64,000 nt of DNA from Bog-756 sp963833585 (GCA_963833585.1 CAWHYF010000004.1:248001-312000), one strand, 5' to 3'. Numbered from the stretch's first letter, positions 34,716-44,393 are shown. Numbers and translations are program-made. Notes: generated by a model from the sequence alone, not told the origin.

Positions 34716-35597
34716 ATGGGACTGCTTTCAAGGCTGGTGCTGGTGGCGGTGGCCGCCGTAGCCCTCGTCACGATCCAGTCCGCTTCCCGTGCCGGGGCCT
34801 CCTCGTGGTGGGTGTCCCCCCTCGGCAGCCAACCCTGGCAGTGGGAGCTCAGCCACCCCCTGCGATTGAGCAACGCCCGGGACATGGGAACCGTGGACCG
34901 ACTGCCCAACGGCGACCCGGCGCCGGCACCAGTCATCTACGACATCGACGGCATCGACAATTCGGCGGCGACGGTCGCAGCACTCCATTCCAGGGGCGAG
35001 CACGTCGTGTGCTATGTCGAGGTGGGAGCGGCCGGCAACTACTACTCCGCCCCCGCTGAGGGCGTCACCACCACCTACTACGACCTACTCAAGAACGCCG
35101 GCGAATTCGGCGCCAAAGTCCCGGGCTATCCCGAGTACTACCTCGACATCCGGTCGCCCACGACGGTGTACATCATTGCCGCCATGATCAAACAGCAGTG
35201 CGCGGACAAGGGGTTCGACGCGGTCGAGACCGACATCGACGAGGAGTACAACGACAACAGCGGCTTCCCCCTGACCAAGGCGGATGAAGAGAGCTACATG
35301 ACCACCTTGGCCAACTACCTGCACGGCCTCGGGTTGGGCTGGTGGATCAAGAACCCGGACGACACGGGAGACAGCTACGCCGCCGACATGTACCCACTGG
35401 CCGATGCCGTGCTCACCGAGCAGTGCAACCAGTACAGCTCATGTGGATTGCTGTCCGCGTATGTGGGCCACAAGGCAGTGTTCAACGCCGAATACCGGCT
35501 CAAGCCGTCAGCCTTCTGCGCCCGGGACGACCTCCTGGGCTTCAACGGAGCGAGATTCAACGTCGGACTGAGCGACGTCAGGAAACCCTGTCAGTAA
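34716..35597 (+). CDS. Secreted GH114 endo-alpha-1,4-polygalactosaminidase-like protein
   Basis: A 293-residue secreted TIM-barrel protein. The signal peptide covers about the first 28 residues (LVLVAVAAVALVTIQSASRAGA). The GH114 pattern includes VIYDIDGIDNS, VVCYVEVGAAGNYYS, YYLDIRSP and FDAVETDIDEEYN, with acidic residues at the strand ends where the active site is expected. The family cleaves galactosaminogalactan-type polymers. GGGAG stands well before ATG 34716. It is one of several secreted glycosidases in the window. Confidence 0.88.
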   Translation: MGLLSRLVLVAVAAVALVTIQSASRAGASSWWVSPLGSQPWQWELSHPLRLSNARDMGTVDRLPNGDPAPAPVIYDIDGIDNSAATVAALHSRGEHVVCYVEVGAAGNYYSAPAEGVTTTYYDLLKNAGEFGAKVPGYPEYYLDIRSPTTVYIIAAMIKQQCADKGFDAVETDIDEEYNDNSGFPLTKADEESYMTTLANYLHGLGLGWWIKNPDDTGDSYAADMYPLADAVLTEQCNQYSSCGLLSAYVGHKAVFNAEYRLKPSAFCARDDLLGFNGARFNVGLSDVRKPCQ

Positions 35598-35960
35598 TCC
35601 GCGGACCATCCACCCGACAGTGGGTCGGCACTTCAGGGACCACCACGTCCAACGAGCCGATGGCCAGACGAACCTGCCCCCGGTACCTCATCGCTGGCGA
35701 AGAGGGTGCCGCTTGGCTCGGGGCCGCCCGTGAGGACCCCTCCCCGCCACCAGGCAACCGATCCGGCCTGGTTGCCGAGACCGCCCATGGCAACCTGACG
35801 GTGGGCACCCTTGGGCCTGGACTCCTGCCCAAAGGGATGTCCAGATCCCGTCCCGCAGAGTGGGATGGGAGCAGCGAAGACCAGAGAACGGCCCGGGCTC
35901 TTGGCGCAGGCCCCCCGGCCCCAGTACGCTGCCTCGGAAGCAAAACTGAAAGGTCGCCAG
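35598..35960. other. Intergenic gap with one hairpin
   Basis: No gene is evident. A 7-bp inverted repeat GGCAACC/GGTTGCC (35753-35759 and 35770-35776) could end GH114 transcription, though no T-run follows. Confidence 0.4.
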
Positions 35961-36326
35961 ATGAAGCGCAAGGTAACCGCCGGACTCGTGTGTGCTGGCC
36001 TACTCGTCCTGGCCGGCTGTACCAACGGCCAGTCGGCACCCAAGGTGACTCGTCCGGTCATTCACGTCACGGCATCGGAAACTACTGCCTGTCACGCCTT
36101 CAGCGAGGCCTTCTACAAGAACGCCGCGAGCCTGTCCATCCAGCAGATTCGGAGCGTCGCCGGAGTGCTGAGGAACTCATCGAGTGCTGATCTCCAAAGT
36201 GAAGGAATTGCATTCAACAATGACATCCTCAGCGGCAATGATTCAGCTATCCGAGCAAATGTCCGCAAGGTGGCGGCCACCTGCTACAACCTCGGGCTGA
36301 TCGACAAGAACGGCAACCCGACCTAA
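35961..36326 (+). CDS. Small putative lipoprotein
   Basis: A 121-residue protein with a lipoprotein signal (KVTAGLVCAGLLVLAGC, lipobox LAGC at about residues 17-20). The mature part is short, polar and helical, with two further Cys that could pair. No family was recognised. It is convergent with the ECF41-like sigma gene. Confidence 0.72.
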   Translation: MKRKVTAGLVCAGLLVLAGCTNGQSAPKVTRPVIHVTASETTACHAFSEAFYKNAASLSIQQIRSVAGVLRNSSSADLQSEGIAFNNDILSGNDSAIRANVRKVAATCYNLGLIDKNGNPT

Positions 36327-36607
36327 GGCTGCCCCGGGAGGGGTTGCGGTGGCCGACACCCTGGTTTGAGATGGTCCACCAACAGGCCGCCTCGCACCCC
36401 GACCCGGTGGCTGAGTCGGGGACCAGCCTCGGTGGTCCTGCCCATGCCGGAGGATTTCGGGGCCGCTACCTCGTGGAAGCGCGCCGGCCGAGGCCGAATT
36501 GGGCACTGCAGCCCGGCGTCGGCCAAGGTGGTTCCCCTGCTCCCCATATCCAACTTCGGCGGTCGATGGTGTCAGGGGAAGCCCGGCCTTCTCCTCCCTG
36601 ACGGCGT

Positions 36608-37492
36608 TCACCCGCCACCCAGGACAACTGCTGCGACGCTGCGGACTCGTTCGGGGTCGGCGATCACGTCGAGCTCGACGACCTGGTCGTTGACGACGGT
36701 GAAGGCCATCACGACGTGCGGCCTCCCTTCCAAGGTGACGACGACACCCGCCGCCCCGTTGATCAACGCCGGATGGAGCAGTGCCGCCGGATTGGCACCG
36801 AGGCGGGCTTGCCTGGCGACGGCCGCGGCGCCGCGGACGACCCTGGACGCAGCCGGTCGACCGGGGCCGAAGTCGGCTCGCAGGACGGCGTCGGGGTGGA
36901 GGAGAGCCACCAGCGCTTCGAAGTCGCCGCCACGGGCGGCCAAGAGGAAGGCGGCGACCACCGAGCGTTGGCGAGCGAGGTCGGGGTCGGGAACCTCGGC
37001 GCCTCTGACGCGGCGCCGGGCCCGGCTCGCCAGCTGCCTGGCCGCAGTCGGGGACCGACCCACCATGGGGCCGATCTCCTCGAACGGCAGATCGAACATG
37101 TCGTGGAGAACGAAGGCCAGGCGCTCGGCCGGAGCCAGCGCATCCAATACCACCAGGAGGGCCAGGCCGACCGAGTCGGCGAGTAGTACCTCGTCTTCTG
37201 GTCGAAGCTCTCCCACCGGGCTGACCACTGGATCGGGGATGTGCACCTCCAGGGATACCTCGCGCCGCATCTTGCGCGATCGGAGCTTGTTGAGACAGAT
37301 GCGGGCGACGACCGTCGTCAACCATCCACCAATGTTCTCGACCTCACTGATCTCGGCCCGGCTGGCTCGCACCCAGGCGTCCTGGACAGCGTCGTCGGCC
37401 TCGGCGAGCGAGCCCAGCATCCGGTAGGCGACCGCCCGCAAGTGGGTCCGGTGCTCCTCGAATCGCCCTGCCAGCCAGTCAACCTCGTTCAT
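36608..37492 (-). CDS. ECF41-like RNA polymerase sigma factor with SnoaL-type C-terminal domain
   Basis: A 294-residue extracytoplasmic-function sigma factor. Region 2 is YRMLGSLAEADDAVQDAWVR and region 4 is FDLPFEEIGPMVGRSPTAARQ. About 130 residues of SnoaL-like fold follow, as in ECF41/SigJ proteins, where this domain replaces an anti-sigma factor. The domain's usual glycine-rich signature appears as NGAAG and is degenerate. Start ATG 37492 (MNEVDWLAG) is typical; ATG 37504 is possible. It is divergent from an AhpD-like CMD gene, the classical ECF41 target neighbour. Confidence 0.88.
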   Translation of the reverse strand: MNEVDWLAGRFEEHRTHLRAVAYRMLGSLAEADDAVQDAWVRASRAEISEVENIGGWLTTVVARICLNKLRSRKMRREVSLEVHIPDPVVSPVGELRPEDEVLLADSVGLALLVVLDALAPAERLAFVLHDMFDLPFEEIGPMVGRSPTAARQLASRARRRVRGAEVPDPDLARQRSVVAAFLLAARGGDFEALVALLHPDAVLRADFGPGRPAASRVVRGAAAVARQARLGANPAALLHPALINGAAGVVVTLEGRPHVVMAFTVVNDQVVELDVIADPERVRSVAAVVLGGG

Positions 37493-37758
37493 GCACCCAC
37501 CCATCTTCGCTGAAGGAGTCACCACACTGACCCCTTGGCGACGGCCGATGTGACCAACGAACAGACAGGTCCCCCGCGGCCGACACAGAGTCGGCCCGGT
37601 CTGGGGGTCTGGGCATGATGAGCCAGATCCACTCGGAACCCAACTGCTCCTGGAAACCGCTGCTCACCGACGATTTTACGTGCGACGGTCACACTTCTCC
37701 GTAGCCACGTGTCAATGAGGGTGATGCCCCAATCTCAAACGTTCAAAAAGGAGCAAAA
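37493..37758. promoter_or_regulatory. Divergent sigma/CMD promoter region
   Basis: Shared upstream region of the sigma factor and the CMD gene. A GGTCACA element at 37687-37693 and CGTGTC at 37708-37713 resemble the published TGTCACA/CGTC ECF41 promoter halves, but spacing is about two bases short. The assignment is tentative. Confidence 0.25.
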
Positions 37759-38241
37759 ATGAAAGGCCGAATTTCCAGTCCCGCCCTCAGCGTTCCCGGC
37801 GTCCTCGACGCCCTCCAGCGTCTCTCGACGGCGGCCAACGAGGCGGCCGACCAGGCCGGTCTGCCCCACAGCACGTTGGAGCTGGTGAGCCTGCGCGCCA
37901 GCCAGATCAACGGCTGTGCCGTCTGCCTGGACATGCACACCCGCGGAGCGAAGAAGTCTGGCGAAACGGACGAGCGCCTCTTCACCCTGGCCGCCTGGCG
38001 CGACGCCCCTTACTTCACCGACGCCGAGCGGGCTGCCTTGGCCCTGGCCGAGGCGGGGACCCGACTGGCCGACCAGGCCGAACCGATTCCCGACGCCGTG
38101 TTCGACGAGGCGGCCCAACACTTCGACGAGGGAGCCCTGGCTGCGCTGGTGGTCTGCATCGCGGCAATCAACACCTGGAACCGCCTGAATGTGATCACCA
38201 GGCAGGAGGCCGGGGAATGGACGGCGCAATGGGCCAGCTGA
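37759..38241 (+). CDS. AhpD-like carboxymuconolactone decarboxylase-family protein
   Basis: A 160-residue alkylhydroperoxidase-like protein: the motif SQINGCAVCLDMHTRGA holds the CxxC and the downstream His of the AhpD centre. It begins with a good AGGAG 6 bases before ATG 37759. It is divergent from the ECF41-like sigma factor; CMD genes are the best known ECF41 regulon members, so it is probably the sigma factor's target. Role: peroxide or electrophile detoxification, inferred. Confidence 0.92.
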   Translation: MKGRISSPALSVPGVLDALQRLSTAANEAADQAGLPHSTLELVSLRASQINGCAVCLDMHTRGAKKSGETDERLFTLAAWRDAPYFTDAERAALALAEAGTRLADQAEPIPDAVFDEAAQHFDEGALAALVVCIAAINTWNRLNVITRQEAGEWTAQWAS

Positions 38242-38382
38242 GCCAGGACCCCTTCGGCGCCCACGGGTCCGGGGAAGAGTTGCCGGCGCTCCCGTCCGTC
38301 GGGCCGGTTCGTCGATTCTCAGCCGAATCAACCCCGGTCGGTGGCCAGACCGTTCCGGCACCGACGTGCTCAGTGACTCATC

Positions 38383-38790
38383 ATGGTGTCTGTTGCCCCC
38401 GGTGGACGGGTCGGTGAGACTGGGACGGTGCTTCTCATCGATGCGGCCAACGTGGTTGGTTCTCGACCGACGGGGTGGTGGCGCGACCGATCGGGAGCTG
38501 CCCGAGCGTTCGTGGAACGAGTTCGTGCTGCAACGGAAGCGGACAGGTTGGCCGAACCGGTGGTCGTGGTCCTCGAAGGTGCCGCCCGCGGCGGCGTCGA
38601 GGAGGGGGTTGCGGACGGCGTCAGCGTCGTCCATGCGCCCCGCAGTGGTGACGACATGCTCATCGAGGTGGCGGCCGACGCCGAAGGTCAGGTGACCCTG
38701 GTGTCCGCAGATCGTGCGCTGCGACAGCGGGCCGAGGCCCTGGGAGTACGGGTAGCTAGTCCTGGTTGGCTCATCGACCTACTCGGGTGA
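38383..38790 (+). CDS. NYN/PIN-like putative nuclease
   Basis: A 135-residue protein resembling the NYN (YacP-like) PIN-type nucleases. The first acidic residue is in LLIDAANVVGSRP, further acidic residues are in RSGDDMLIEVAAD and LVSADRALRQRA; this arrangement makes a metal site. Actinobacterial proteins of this type are often annotated as 'NTP pyrophosphohydrolase', but no Nudix box is seen. GTG 38428 is an alternative start. RNA cleavage is plausible but unproven. Confidence 0.72.
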   Translation: MVSVAPGGRVGETGTVLLIDAANVVGSRPTGWWRDRSGAARAFVERVRAATEADRLAEPVVVVLEGAARGGVEEGVADGVSVVHAPRSGDDMLIEVAADAEGQVTLVSADRALRQRAEALGVRVASPGWLIDLLG

Positions 38791-38898
38791 AGCGAGTGGC
38801 CAGGGCGTGCACCGGTACTACCTGCGTGCCCCAAACCTCCCGGGGAATTCGATCGGGATGGCCAGGCCCGAGTGGGCGGGGCACCATCGGCATCGGAT

Positions 38899-39342
38899 TC
38901 AGGGACTGGCAGTGCTCCCGAAGTCGGGCAGCAGCAGAGCGCCGTCGTGGCCGAGCGCGAAGCCAGGATTGTGAGCGATCTCCCAGACGTGTCCGTCTGG
39001 GTCTCGGAAGAATCCCGCGTAGCCCCCGTAGAAGGTCTCGGTCGGGACCTTGGTCACGGTCCCGCCGGCATCGGATGCGCTGGAAATGATCCGATCGACC
39101 TCCTGGCGGGAAGCGACGTTGTGGGCAAGAACGATGCCCCCGAAGTCACTGGTTCCGTCGTCGTCTATCCCGGCGTCGGCGGCGACCTTGTCGCGGCCCC
39201 ACAGTACGAGGGCCTGCCCACCGATCTGAAAGAAGACCGTCGCCTCCACCTCCTGGCCCCGCCAGCCAAGCCGCTCGTAGAACGAGCGGGAACGATGGAG
39301 ATCCGCGACGCCCAGCGTGATCAGGCTGACCCGTTGCTCCAT
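38899..39342 (-). CDS. VOC (glyoxalase/bleomycin-resistance) family protein
   Basis: A 147-residue vicinal-oxygen-chelate protein: ITLGVADLHRSRSFYERLGW at the start, FFRDPDGHVWEIAHNP near the end, giving the two beta-alpha-beta-beta-beta units. Length fits a single-domain VOC protein. ATG 39342 gives MEQRVSLITLG, the normal start. The reading frame continues upstream to 39795 but without family character. Substrate unknown; it lies downstream of the P450 gene on the same strand. Confidence 0.9.
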   Translation of the reverse strand: MEQRVSLITLGVADLHRSRSFYERLGWRGQEVEATVFFQIGGQALVLWGRDKVAADAGIDDDGTSDFGGIVLAHNVASRQEVDRIISSASDAGGTVTKVPTETFYGGYAGFFRDPDGHVWEIAHNPGFALGHDGALLLPDFGSTASP

Positions 39343-39577
39343 GGGATGGACCGTACTTCGATGTGGCGGGGCGTGCTCCAAGCCCGACGGCAAGGTTCGG
39401 TGCTGACCGTCTCCCAACGGGGACGGTCCGTCCCCGTCAACAACCCTCCACCGCGGCGACCGGGGAGGCTGGTCGCACGGAAGCCGACCGTGTCCGGGTC
39501 CCGTCGAAGATCTCGAGCTCGCCGCCACGGTCCCCCGCCACCCGATCCGACCGTTCAGATCCTGGCGACCCGAGTAC

Positions 39578-40777
39578 TCACCCGAACACGACTTGCAGCC
39601 GACGCGGTCCCCTGACCTGTCCGCCGGCCCACAGGACCTCGGCACCTTCGGCCAGATGAAAGACAGGGACACGCGCCAGCCACTCCTCGAGTGCAACCCG
39701 GAGCTCCATCCTGGCAAGGTTCGAACCAGCGCATCGATGGATCCCCGAGCCGAATGCCACATGCCGGTTCTCCTGGCGATCGAGGAGCACCTCATCGGGT
39801 CGGTCGAAGGCGGCCGGGTCCCGATTTGCCGCCGGGAAATTCAAGAGGAGTTTGTCACCCTGTTGCATGGGGCATCCGTCGAACTCGACGTCCTTGGTGA
39901 CCACGCGGGCCATCGTCACCGGCGAGTAGGCACGAAGGAGCTCTTCCACGGCCGAATCCATGAGCGAAGGTTCGGCTACGAGCCGCTGGCGGTCCTCATC
40001 GTTCGTCGCCAGGTGCCAGAGCGACGAGCCGATCGCGCTCCAGGTGGTGTCGATGCCGGCGATCATCGTGAGTATCGCCATGCCCAAGACGATCATGTCA
40101 TCGACCGAACCGCCGTCCACCTCGGCGTGAAGCAGGTAGGTCAGCAGATCGTCGCCATCGACGTCGCGGCGCTCGTTGATCCGATCCCAAAGGTAATAGC
40201 CGATGCCAAACATTCCGCGCTGGACCCGTTCAGGGTCATCCGCGAACTCCAGGGCATCGCGAACCCAGCCGGTGAAGGTGTCCGAGAGCTCCTCCGGGAT
40301 TCCGAGGATCGAACCGATGATCCGGACCGGGATCTGCTGGGCATAGTCGGCTGCCGCGTCGGCCCGGCCCTCGTTCAGGTGGGCGTCGATCAAGGAGCCA
40401 CACAAGGATCTCGTCATCGGCTCGTAGGACTCCACCCTCGCGTGGGAGAACCAGGGAAGCAGGAGGCGTCGTGTCCACGTGTGGAGCGGTGGGTCAGAAG
40501 TGATGGGCGGCAGTCCATAGGTGAGGATCGGGGTCTCGGGCTCGTCAACGGAATCGATCACGCTCGTGTTGGCCGAACTGAAATGGTCGATGTCCCTCGC
40601 CATCGCAGTGACGTCCGCGTACGTCGTCGGGAGCCAGGCGCGCCCCCGGCGATCCGTGCGGGCGATCGGGCACGCCCGACGCAACTCGTCCCAGCGGGGA
40701 AACGGGTCCTTCACATAGGACTCATCGAGCACGTCGAAATCGGACGTCCAATCATTAACAGGCTCAGTCCTTGCCAC
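39578..40777 (-). CDS. Cytochrome P450
   Basis: A 399-residue bacterial class I P450. The I-helix oxygen motif is AGIDTTWSAIG, the K-helix ExxR is EELLR, and the heme loop is FGSGIHRCAGSNLAR with Cys as ligand. All are in order. The GTG at 40777 follows GGAGG with good spacing; the frame continues upstream only as non-homologous residues. A ferredoxin partner is not seen nearby. It may hydroxylate a lipid or xenobiotic; the downstream VOC gene may be co-transcribed. Confidence 0.94.
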   Translation of the reverse strand: MARTEPVNDWTSDFDVLDESYVKDPFPRWDELRRACPIARTDRRGRAWLPTTYADVTAMARDIDHFSSANTSVIDSVDEPETPILTYGLPPITSDPPLHTWTRRLLLPWFSHARVESYEPMTRSLCGSLIDAHLNEGRADAAADYAQQIPVRIIGSILGIPEELSDTFTGWVRDALEFADDPERVQRGMFGIGYYLWDRINERRDVDGDDLLTYLLHAEVDGGSVDDMIVLGMAILTMIAGIDTTWSAIGSSLWHLATNDEDRQRLVAEPSLMDSAVEELLRAYSPVTMARVVTKDVEFDGCPMQQGDKLLLNFPAANRDPAAFDRPDEVLLDRQENRHVAFGSGIHRCAGSNLARMELRVALEEWLARVPVFHLAEGAEVLWAGGQVRGPRRLQVVFG

Positions 40778-41134
40778 TTCCCGCCTCCAATGTCCGGGTC
40801 GAACCACCAGTGTCCTACACCTGGGGCTGCCCAGAGGGCCAGGCGGCCGATCCCGGTGGGTTTCCCCTGGCCGCCGGCACGGAGCGGGGTCGCCGGGGAG
40901 GCACGGAGAGGCGCTCGCAGCGGCCGACTCGAGGGCTTCGGCCCCTGAGCAAGGGCGCAAGAGCTGGTCCCCCGGGCGATCGAGCCTTGAACCTGAACCT
41001 ATGCGGCATCGACAACTCGGCAACACAGGCTGGGGATGCACCAGGTCGCCGAGACCTACCCACGGCCGGTACCGGTGTGACGCCGTCCGGCCTGGGCGCC
41101 GACTCATGGCTGCGTCCGAATATGCTTGTCGGCC
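40778..41134. other. Divergent gap between P450 and PPOX genes
   Basis: A 357-base region without a supported gene. It presumably contains both promoters; no repeat or hairpin stood out. Confidence 0.5.
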
Positions 41135-41605
41135 GTGCCGTCATGGAGAGTGATTGATCGGGCTGAACCGGGATTCGCGGTGCGGATCCGAACGCTGATG
41201 GATGCGGGCCGCCACAAGACCATCGCGACGCTTCGCGCCGATGGATCGCCTCGGATTTCTGGAATCGAGTGCGAGTTCACCGACACTGACCTCCGTTTCG
41301 GTTCGATGTCCGGTGCCCGCAAGGGGGAAGATCTATTGCGAGATCCGCGCTTTGCGCTTCACGGCCCGACCTTCCACCCGGAAGAGGGCAGGGAGAAGGA
41401 CTGGCCGGGCGAGGCGAAGATTGCCGGACGAGCCATCCGCGTCGGCCCTTTGATCACGGATGAGGTCGACGACGAACCTGACGGCGAGATGTTCATTGCC
41501 GACATCACCGAGGTCGTCATCACCGCACTCAATGCTGAGGCTACCAAGCTCGTCGTCGAATCATGGAGGCCGGATCGTGGGCTGCGAAGGGTCGAGCGGG
41601 AGTAG
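41135..41605 (+). CDS. PPOX-type (pyridoxamine 5'-phosphate oxidase-like) flavin protein
   Basis: A 156-residue split-barrel protein. HKTIATLRADGSPRISGIECEF and a later DLLRDPRFALHGP are strong marks of this actinobacterial PPOX group. The GTG at 41135 (VPSWRVIDRAEPG) is preferred because family members begin like that; TTG 41126 is also in frame. It likely binds FMN or F420; the substrate is unknown. The YdeI-like gene follows 43 bases later on the same strand. Confidence 0.85.
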   Translation: MPSWRVIDRAEPGFAVRIRTLMDAGRHKTIATLRADGSPRISGIECEFTDTDLRFGSMSGARKGEDLLRDPRFALHGPTFHPEEGREKDWPGEAKIAGRAIRVGPLITDEVDDEPDGEMFIADITEVVITALNAEATKLVVESWRPDRGLRRVERE

Positions 41606-41648
41606 CGAGCTGCTGATAGGGCTCACCCTGACCGGCTACCGTGGGCCT

Positions 41649-41915
41649 GTGAGCGGCCCGAGAGTCCCCGGTGGTGTGGTGCACAAGCTTCCAGGTGACC
41701 TGCGGGAGGCGCTGATCGCCAACCCCGCGGTACTCGGGGCCTGGAAGGACATTACGCCGCTGGCCCGCAACGAGTTCATCTGCTGGGTGGAGGATGCCAA
41801 ACAGGAGATGACCCGGGAACGCCGCATTCGGCGGACCCGGGAGGAGCTGGAGGAGGGTCAGCGTCGGCCCTGTTGCTGGCCAGGGTGCACGCACCGCGAG
41901 CGGACCGGCAGATAG
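41649..41915 (+). CDS. Small YdeI/OmpD-associated-family protein
   Basis: An 88-residue protein matching the C-terminal half of YdeI-type proteins: ALIANPAVLGAWKDITPLAR, then a helix with FICWVEDAKQEMTRERRI, then a short Cys-containing tail (CCWPGCTH). It is shorter than full YdeI (~190 residues), so it may be a naturally short variant. GTG 41649 is the best start. The role is unknown; YdeI is linked to antimicrobial-peptide resistance in enterobacteria. Confidence 0.72.
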   Translation: MSGPRVPGGVVHKLPGDLREALIANPAVLGAWKDITPLARNEFICWVEDAKQEMTRERRIRRTREELEEGQRRPCCWPGCTHRERTGR

Positions 41916-42275
41916 TGGTCGCCCGCGCTGCCCCCACCGTAAGTGCCGCCACAATCTGACGACCACCGATAGGGGTGTACTTGCCACGAAGAGGGGAGGC
42001 AAGGGTTACCCCCCGTGATCGCTCAAGTTCGATCGGGACGCCGAGGGATGTGGCGCTCGAACCGGGAGCTCGACCGGTCACTCCCATACGACCGGACATC
42101 AACCGTGCTGGCAACGGCATCGGGGCTCAGATCACTGGGTTGGGACTTGTCCGACCTTCCCTCTGCCGCCAGAGCTGTGTTCGACAGCCGCGCAGGGTCG
42201 TCGGGCGCCCACACCCCGTGCGGACGTAGCCGGCACGGCGAGCAAACGCCCCTTCCTGGGCCTAGCCTTGTGAGC
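41916..42275. other. Intergenic gap
   Basis: No gene is supported in these 360 bases. The lipoprotein frame is open upstream of its likely start but has no signal-peptide character there. Confidence 0.45.
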
Positions 42276-42692
42276 ATGGGGTGGGGTCGGTGGGGCCTGG
42301 GCGCGATGCTGGCTGGATTGGTTGCCGTCACCGGCTGTTCGGGGTCCGCGTCGCTTCCCGTAGCGACGCATTACCGACCCCTGGCGGCGGACAGAGCGGC
42401 GGTGAGCTATTGGACGACCCGGGCCGATGCGGACAGCCAACTCCTCGTTTCCAGAGTCCAGCAGGAGGACGCAACCCAGCAGGCGCTTCCTCCCTGTGCG
42501 CGGACTCCTGCCGTGAATCCACCATGTACCGGATTCGATCTCGTGACGGCCGGCGGAATGTCCGTCACGATCGATCTCATCGGCCGATTGGTCGACGATG
42601 CCCAGCTGCAAATCACCAACGACCAACGGTGGCTCCAGGCTTTCCAGTCCAAGCTGAAGAAGGACGAACACCCAGTTCCACTGGCTGGCTGA
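42276..42692 (+). CDS. Putative lipoprotein
   Basis: A 138-residue protein with a lipoprotein signal peptide (GAMLAGLVAVTGC, lipobox VTGC at about residues 18-21). The mature part has two Cys in PPCART and NPPCTG and a helical C-terminus. No family was recognised. ATG 42276 directly precedes the hydrophobic segment. Confidence 0.7.
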   Translation: MGWGRWGLGAMLAGLVAVTGCSGSASLPVATHYRPLAADRAAVSYWTTRADADSQLLVSRVQQEDATQQALPPCARTPAVNPPCTGFDLVTAGGMSVTIDLIGRLVDDAQLQITNDQRWLQAFQSKLKKDEHPVPLAG

Positions 42693-43051
42693 AATTGCGG
42701 GAAAACGTTGGAACTGATTCGAATCCTTCAGGGCACCCACCGATCTGAGCCTCCGAGGCTTGGGGTGCCATTCAGTCGCAGCTGTGGAGCTGAGGACGGA
42801 GGCATTCCGGATCGAAGTGGCGGCATTGGGTTGCCCCCGCTCATGGGTCGAGGAAGCTCCGCGTTGCGATGGAAATCCACCGGTGCTCAACGACGACTCG
42901 GTGGACGGCACGGTGGCAAAGGTGACCGTGCCAACGGGATTGATCGATCGTCTGAGTCGGTGCCTGCGGCCTGCGTGACCTACGACGTCGCTTGTACTGT
43001 GTCGAAGGAATGGAAGCATCCGAACACGAGTAGATCCGGGGAGGCTCGCCG
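42693..43051. other. Intergenic gap upstream of hydrolase
   Basis: No gene is supported in this 359-base stretch. A TTG-started 72-codon frame (42760-42978) has no recognisable features. The hydrolase promoter is expected here. Confidence 0.45.
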
Positions 43052-44308
43052 GTGGCTTTGCATGAGGACCCGGATATGGACGCTCAACTCTCGAGGACTC
43101 TCATCGGGGCGTATGTCGGTGCGGCCGACCTTGGCGAGGCGATCGCCACGGCCCAGCGGGTGGAACCAGGTGACTATCCCGCTTGGTACTCCGAGTGGCA
43201 CCGGGCGGCAACCGCGGCAACCGACGCCGCCGACCGAGCGGCGCAGAAGGGCCGGTCGGAACTGGCGAGATGTGGCTATCTGCGAGCCGCCGAATACCAG
43301 CGACAGTCGTATTTCTTCCTCCGGCACGACCTCGCCGATACGCGGGTGCGAGACGCCTACCGAGGACAGCGGGACCTCTTTCGCCGCTCCTTTCCGTTCC
43401 TGCAGGTTGTGGCCGATCCTGTTTCGATTCCATTCGACCCCGTCCCGCTCACCGGCTACATGTTCCGTCCGAGGGCTGACGATGACCGGCCCCGCCCCAC
43501 CGTGCTGATTCCCGGCGGTTTCGACGGTACCTGTGAGGAGATGTTCAAGTACGGAGCACACTTCGCGTTGGACCAGGGTTGGAATGCCGTCACATGGGAC
43601 GGTCCCGGCCAGGGTGGTCTGCTGATCGAGCACGGTGTGACCATGCGGCCCGACTTCGAATCGGTGCTGACCCCCGTGGTGGACTGGGTCCTCGCACTGC
43701 CGTACGTGTCTGACGATGCCCTCGCCCTTGTCGGTCGAAGTTTGGGGGGCTACCTCGGACCCCGTGGAGTCAGCCGTGAACACCGGGTCGCCGCCCTAGT
43801 CGCCGACCCTGGTCAATACGACTTCACGTCGCGCTTCATCGATATGTTCAGCGCCGAGGACTGGGAGAAAGTGTCGAGCGCCGATCCCGCCATGGACGCG
43901 CAATTGGACGGGTTCCTCATCGGTAATCGGAACCGGGAGTTCTATGGGTCGCGCATGGCTGCCATGGGGGCCGAATCCTTCGGCGACTGGCTCCGCCTGC
44001 TTGGTACCTACACGCTGCAGGGACACGCCGAGGACATCTCGTGCCCAACCCTCGTGACTGAGGGCGAAGGCGACTTTGCGAGTCAGAGCCGCAAGCTCTT
44101 CGATGCCCTCAATTGCGAGAAGGAGTTCCACGGTTTCTCCCTGGCCGAAGGTGCGGGCGGGCACTGCGAAGGCATGGGGCAACTGGTGTGGCAGGAGGTC
44201 GTGTTCTCCTGGTTATCCGACAGATTCAAGGGCCCTCAGAGTTCTGACCCCGAGAGACGGCGGATTTCCTCATCAGGGGAAGAGCCCGATGGTCGTCCGG
44301 GACCTTGA
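43052..44308 (+). CDS. Alpha/beta hydrolase, DHPON-hydrolase/FrsA-like
   Basis: A 418-residue hydrolase with an N-terminal helical region of ~130 residues before the catalytic fold, as in 2,6-dihydropseudooxynicotine hydrolase and FrsA-like enzymes. The oxyanion strand is LIPGGFDG, the nucleophile Ser is in GRSLGGYLG, and His is in AGGHCEG near the end. GTG 43052 follows GGGGAGG. It probably cleaves a C-C or ester bond in a small organic compound. It stands alone. Confidence 0.88.
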   Translation: MALHEDPDMDAQLSRTLIGAYVGAADLGEAIATAQRVEPGDYPAWYSEWHRAATAATDAADRAAQKGRSELARCGYLRAAEYQRQSYFFLRHDLADTRVRDAYRGQRDLFRRSFPFLQVVADPVSIPFDPVPLTGYMFRPRADDDRPRPTVLIPGGFDGTCEEMFKYGAHFALDQGWNAVTWDGPGQGGLLIEHGVTMRPDFESVLTPVVDWVLALPYVSDDALALVGRSLGGYLGPRGVSREHRVAALVADPGQYDFTSRFIDMFSAEDWEKVSSADPAMDAQLDGFLIGNRNREFYGSRMAAMGAESFGDWLRLLGTYTLQGHAEDISCPTLVTEGEGDFASQSRKLFDALNCEKEFHGFSLAEGAGGHCEGMGQLVWQEVVFSWLSDRFKGPQSSDPERRRISSSGEEPDGRPGP

Positions 44309-44393
44309 CTCCTCTTCCTGACGGCGCACGGACCTGATGGAGATGGCTAACCCAGCCCAATCGCCAACCTGGGCCCGCCTCTTCCCGTCCAGA

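Noticed and set aside
42760..42978. 72-codon frame in the gap before the hydrolase
   Set aside because: TTG start, no ribosome-binding site, no recognisable features.
42132..43019. 295-codon minus-strand frame
   Set aside because: Antisense to the lipoprotein gene and a gap; no domain or sensible composition.
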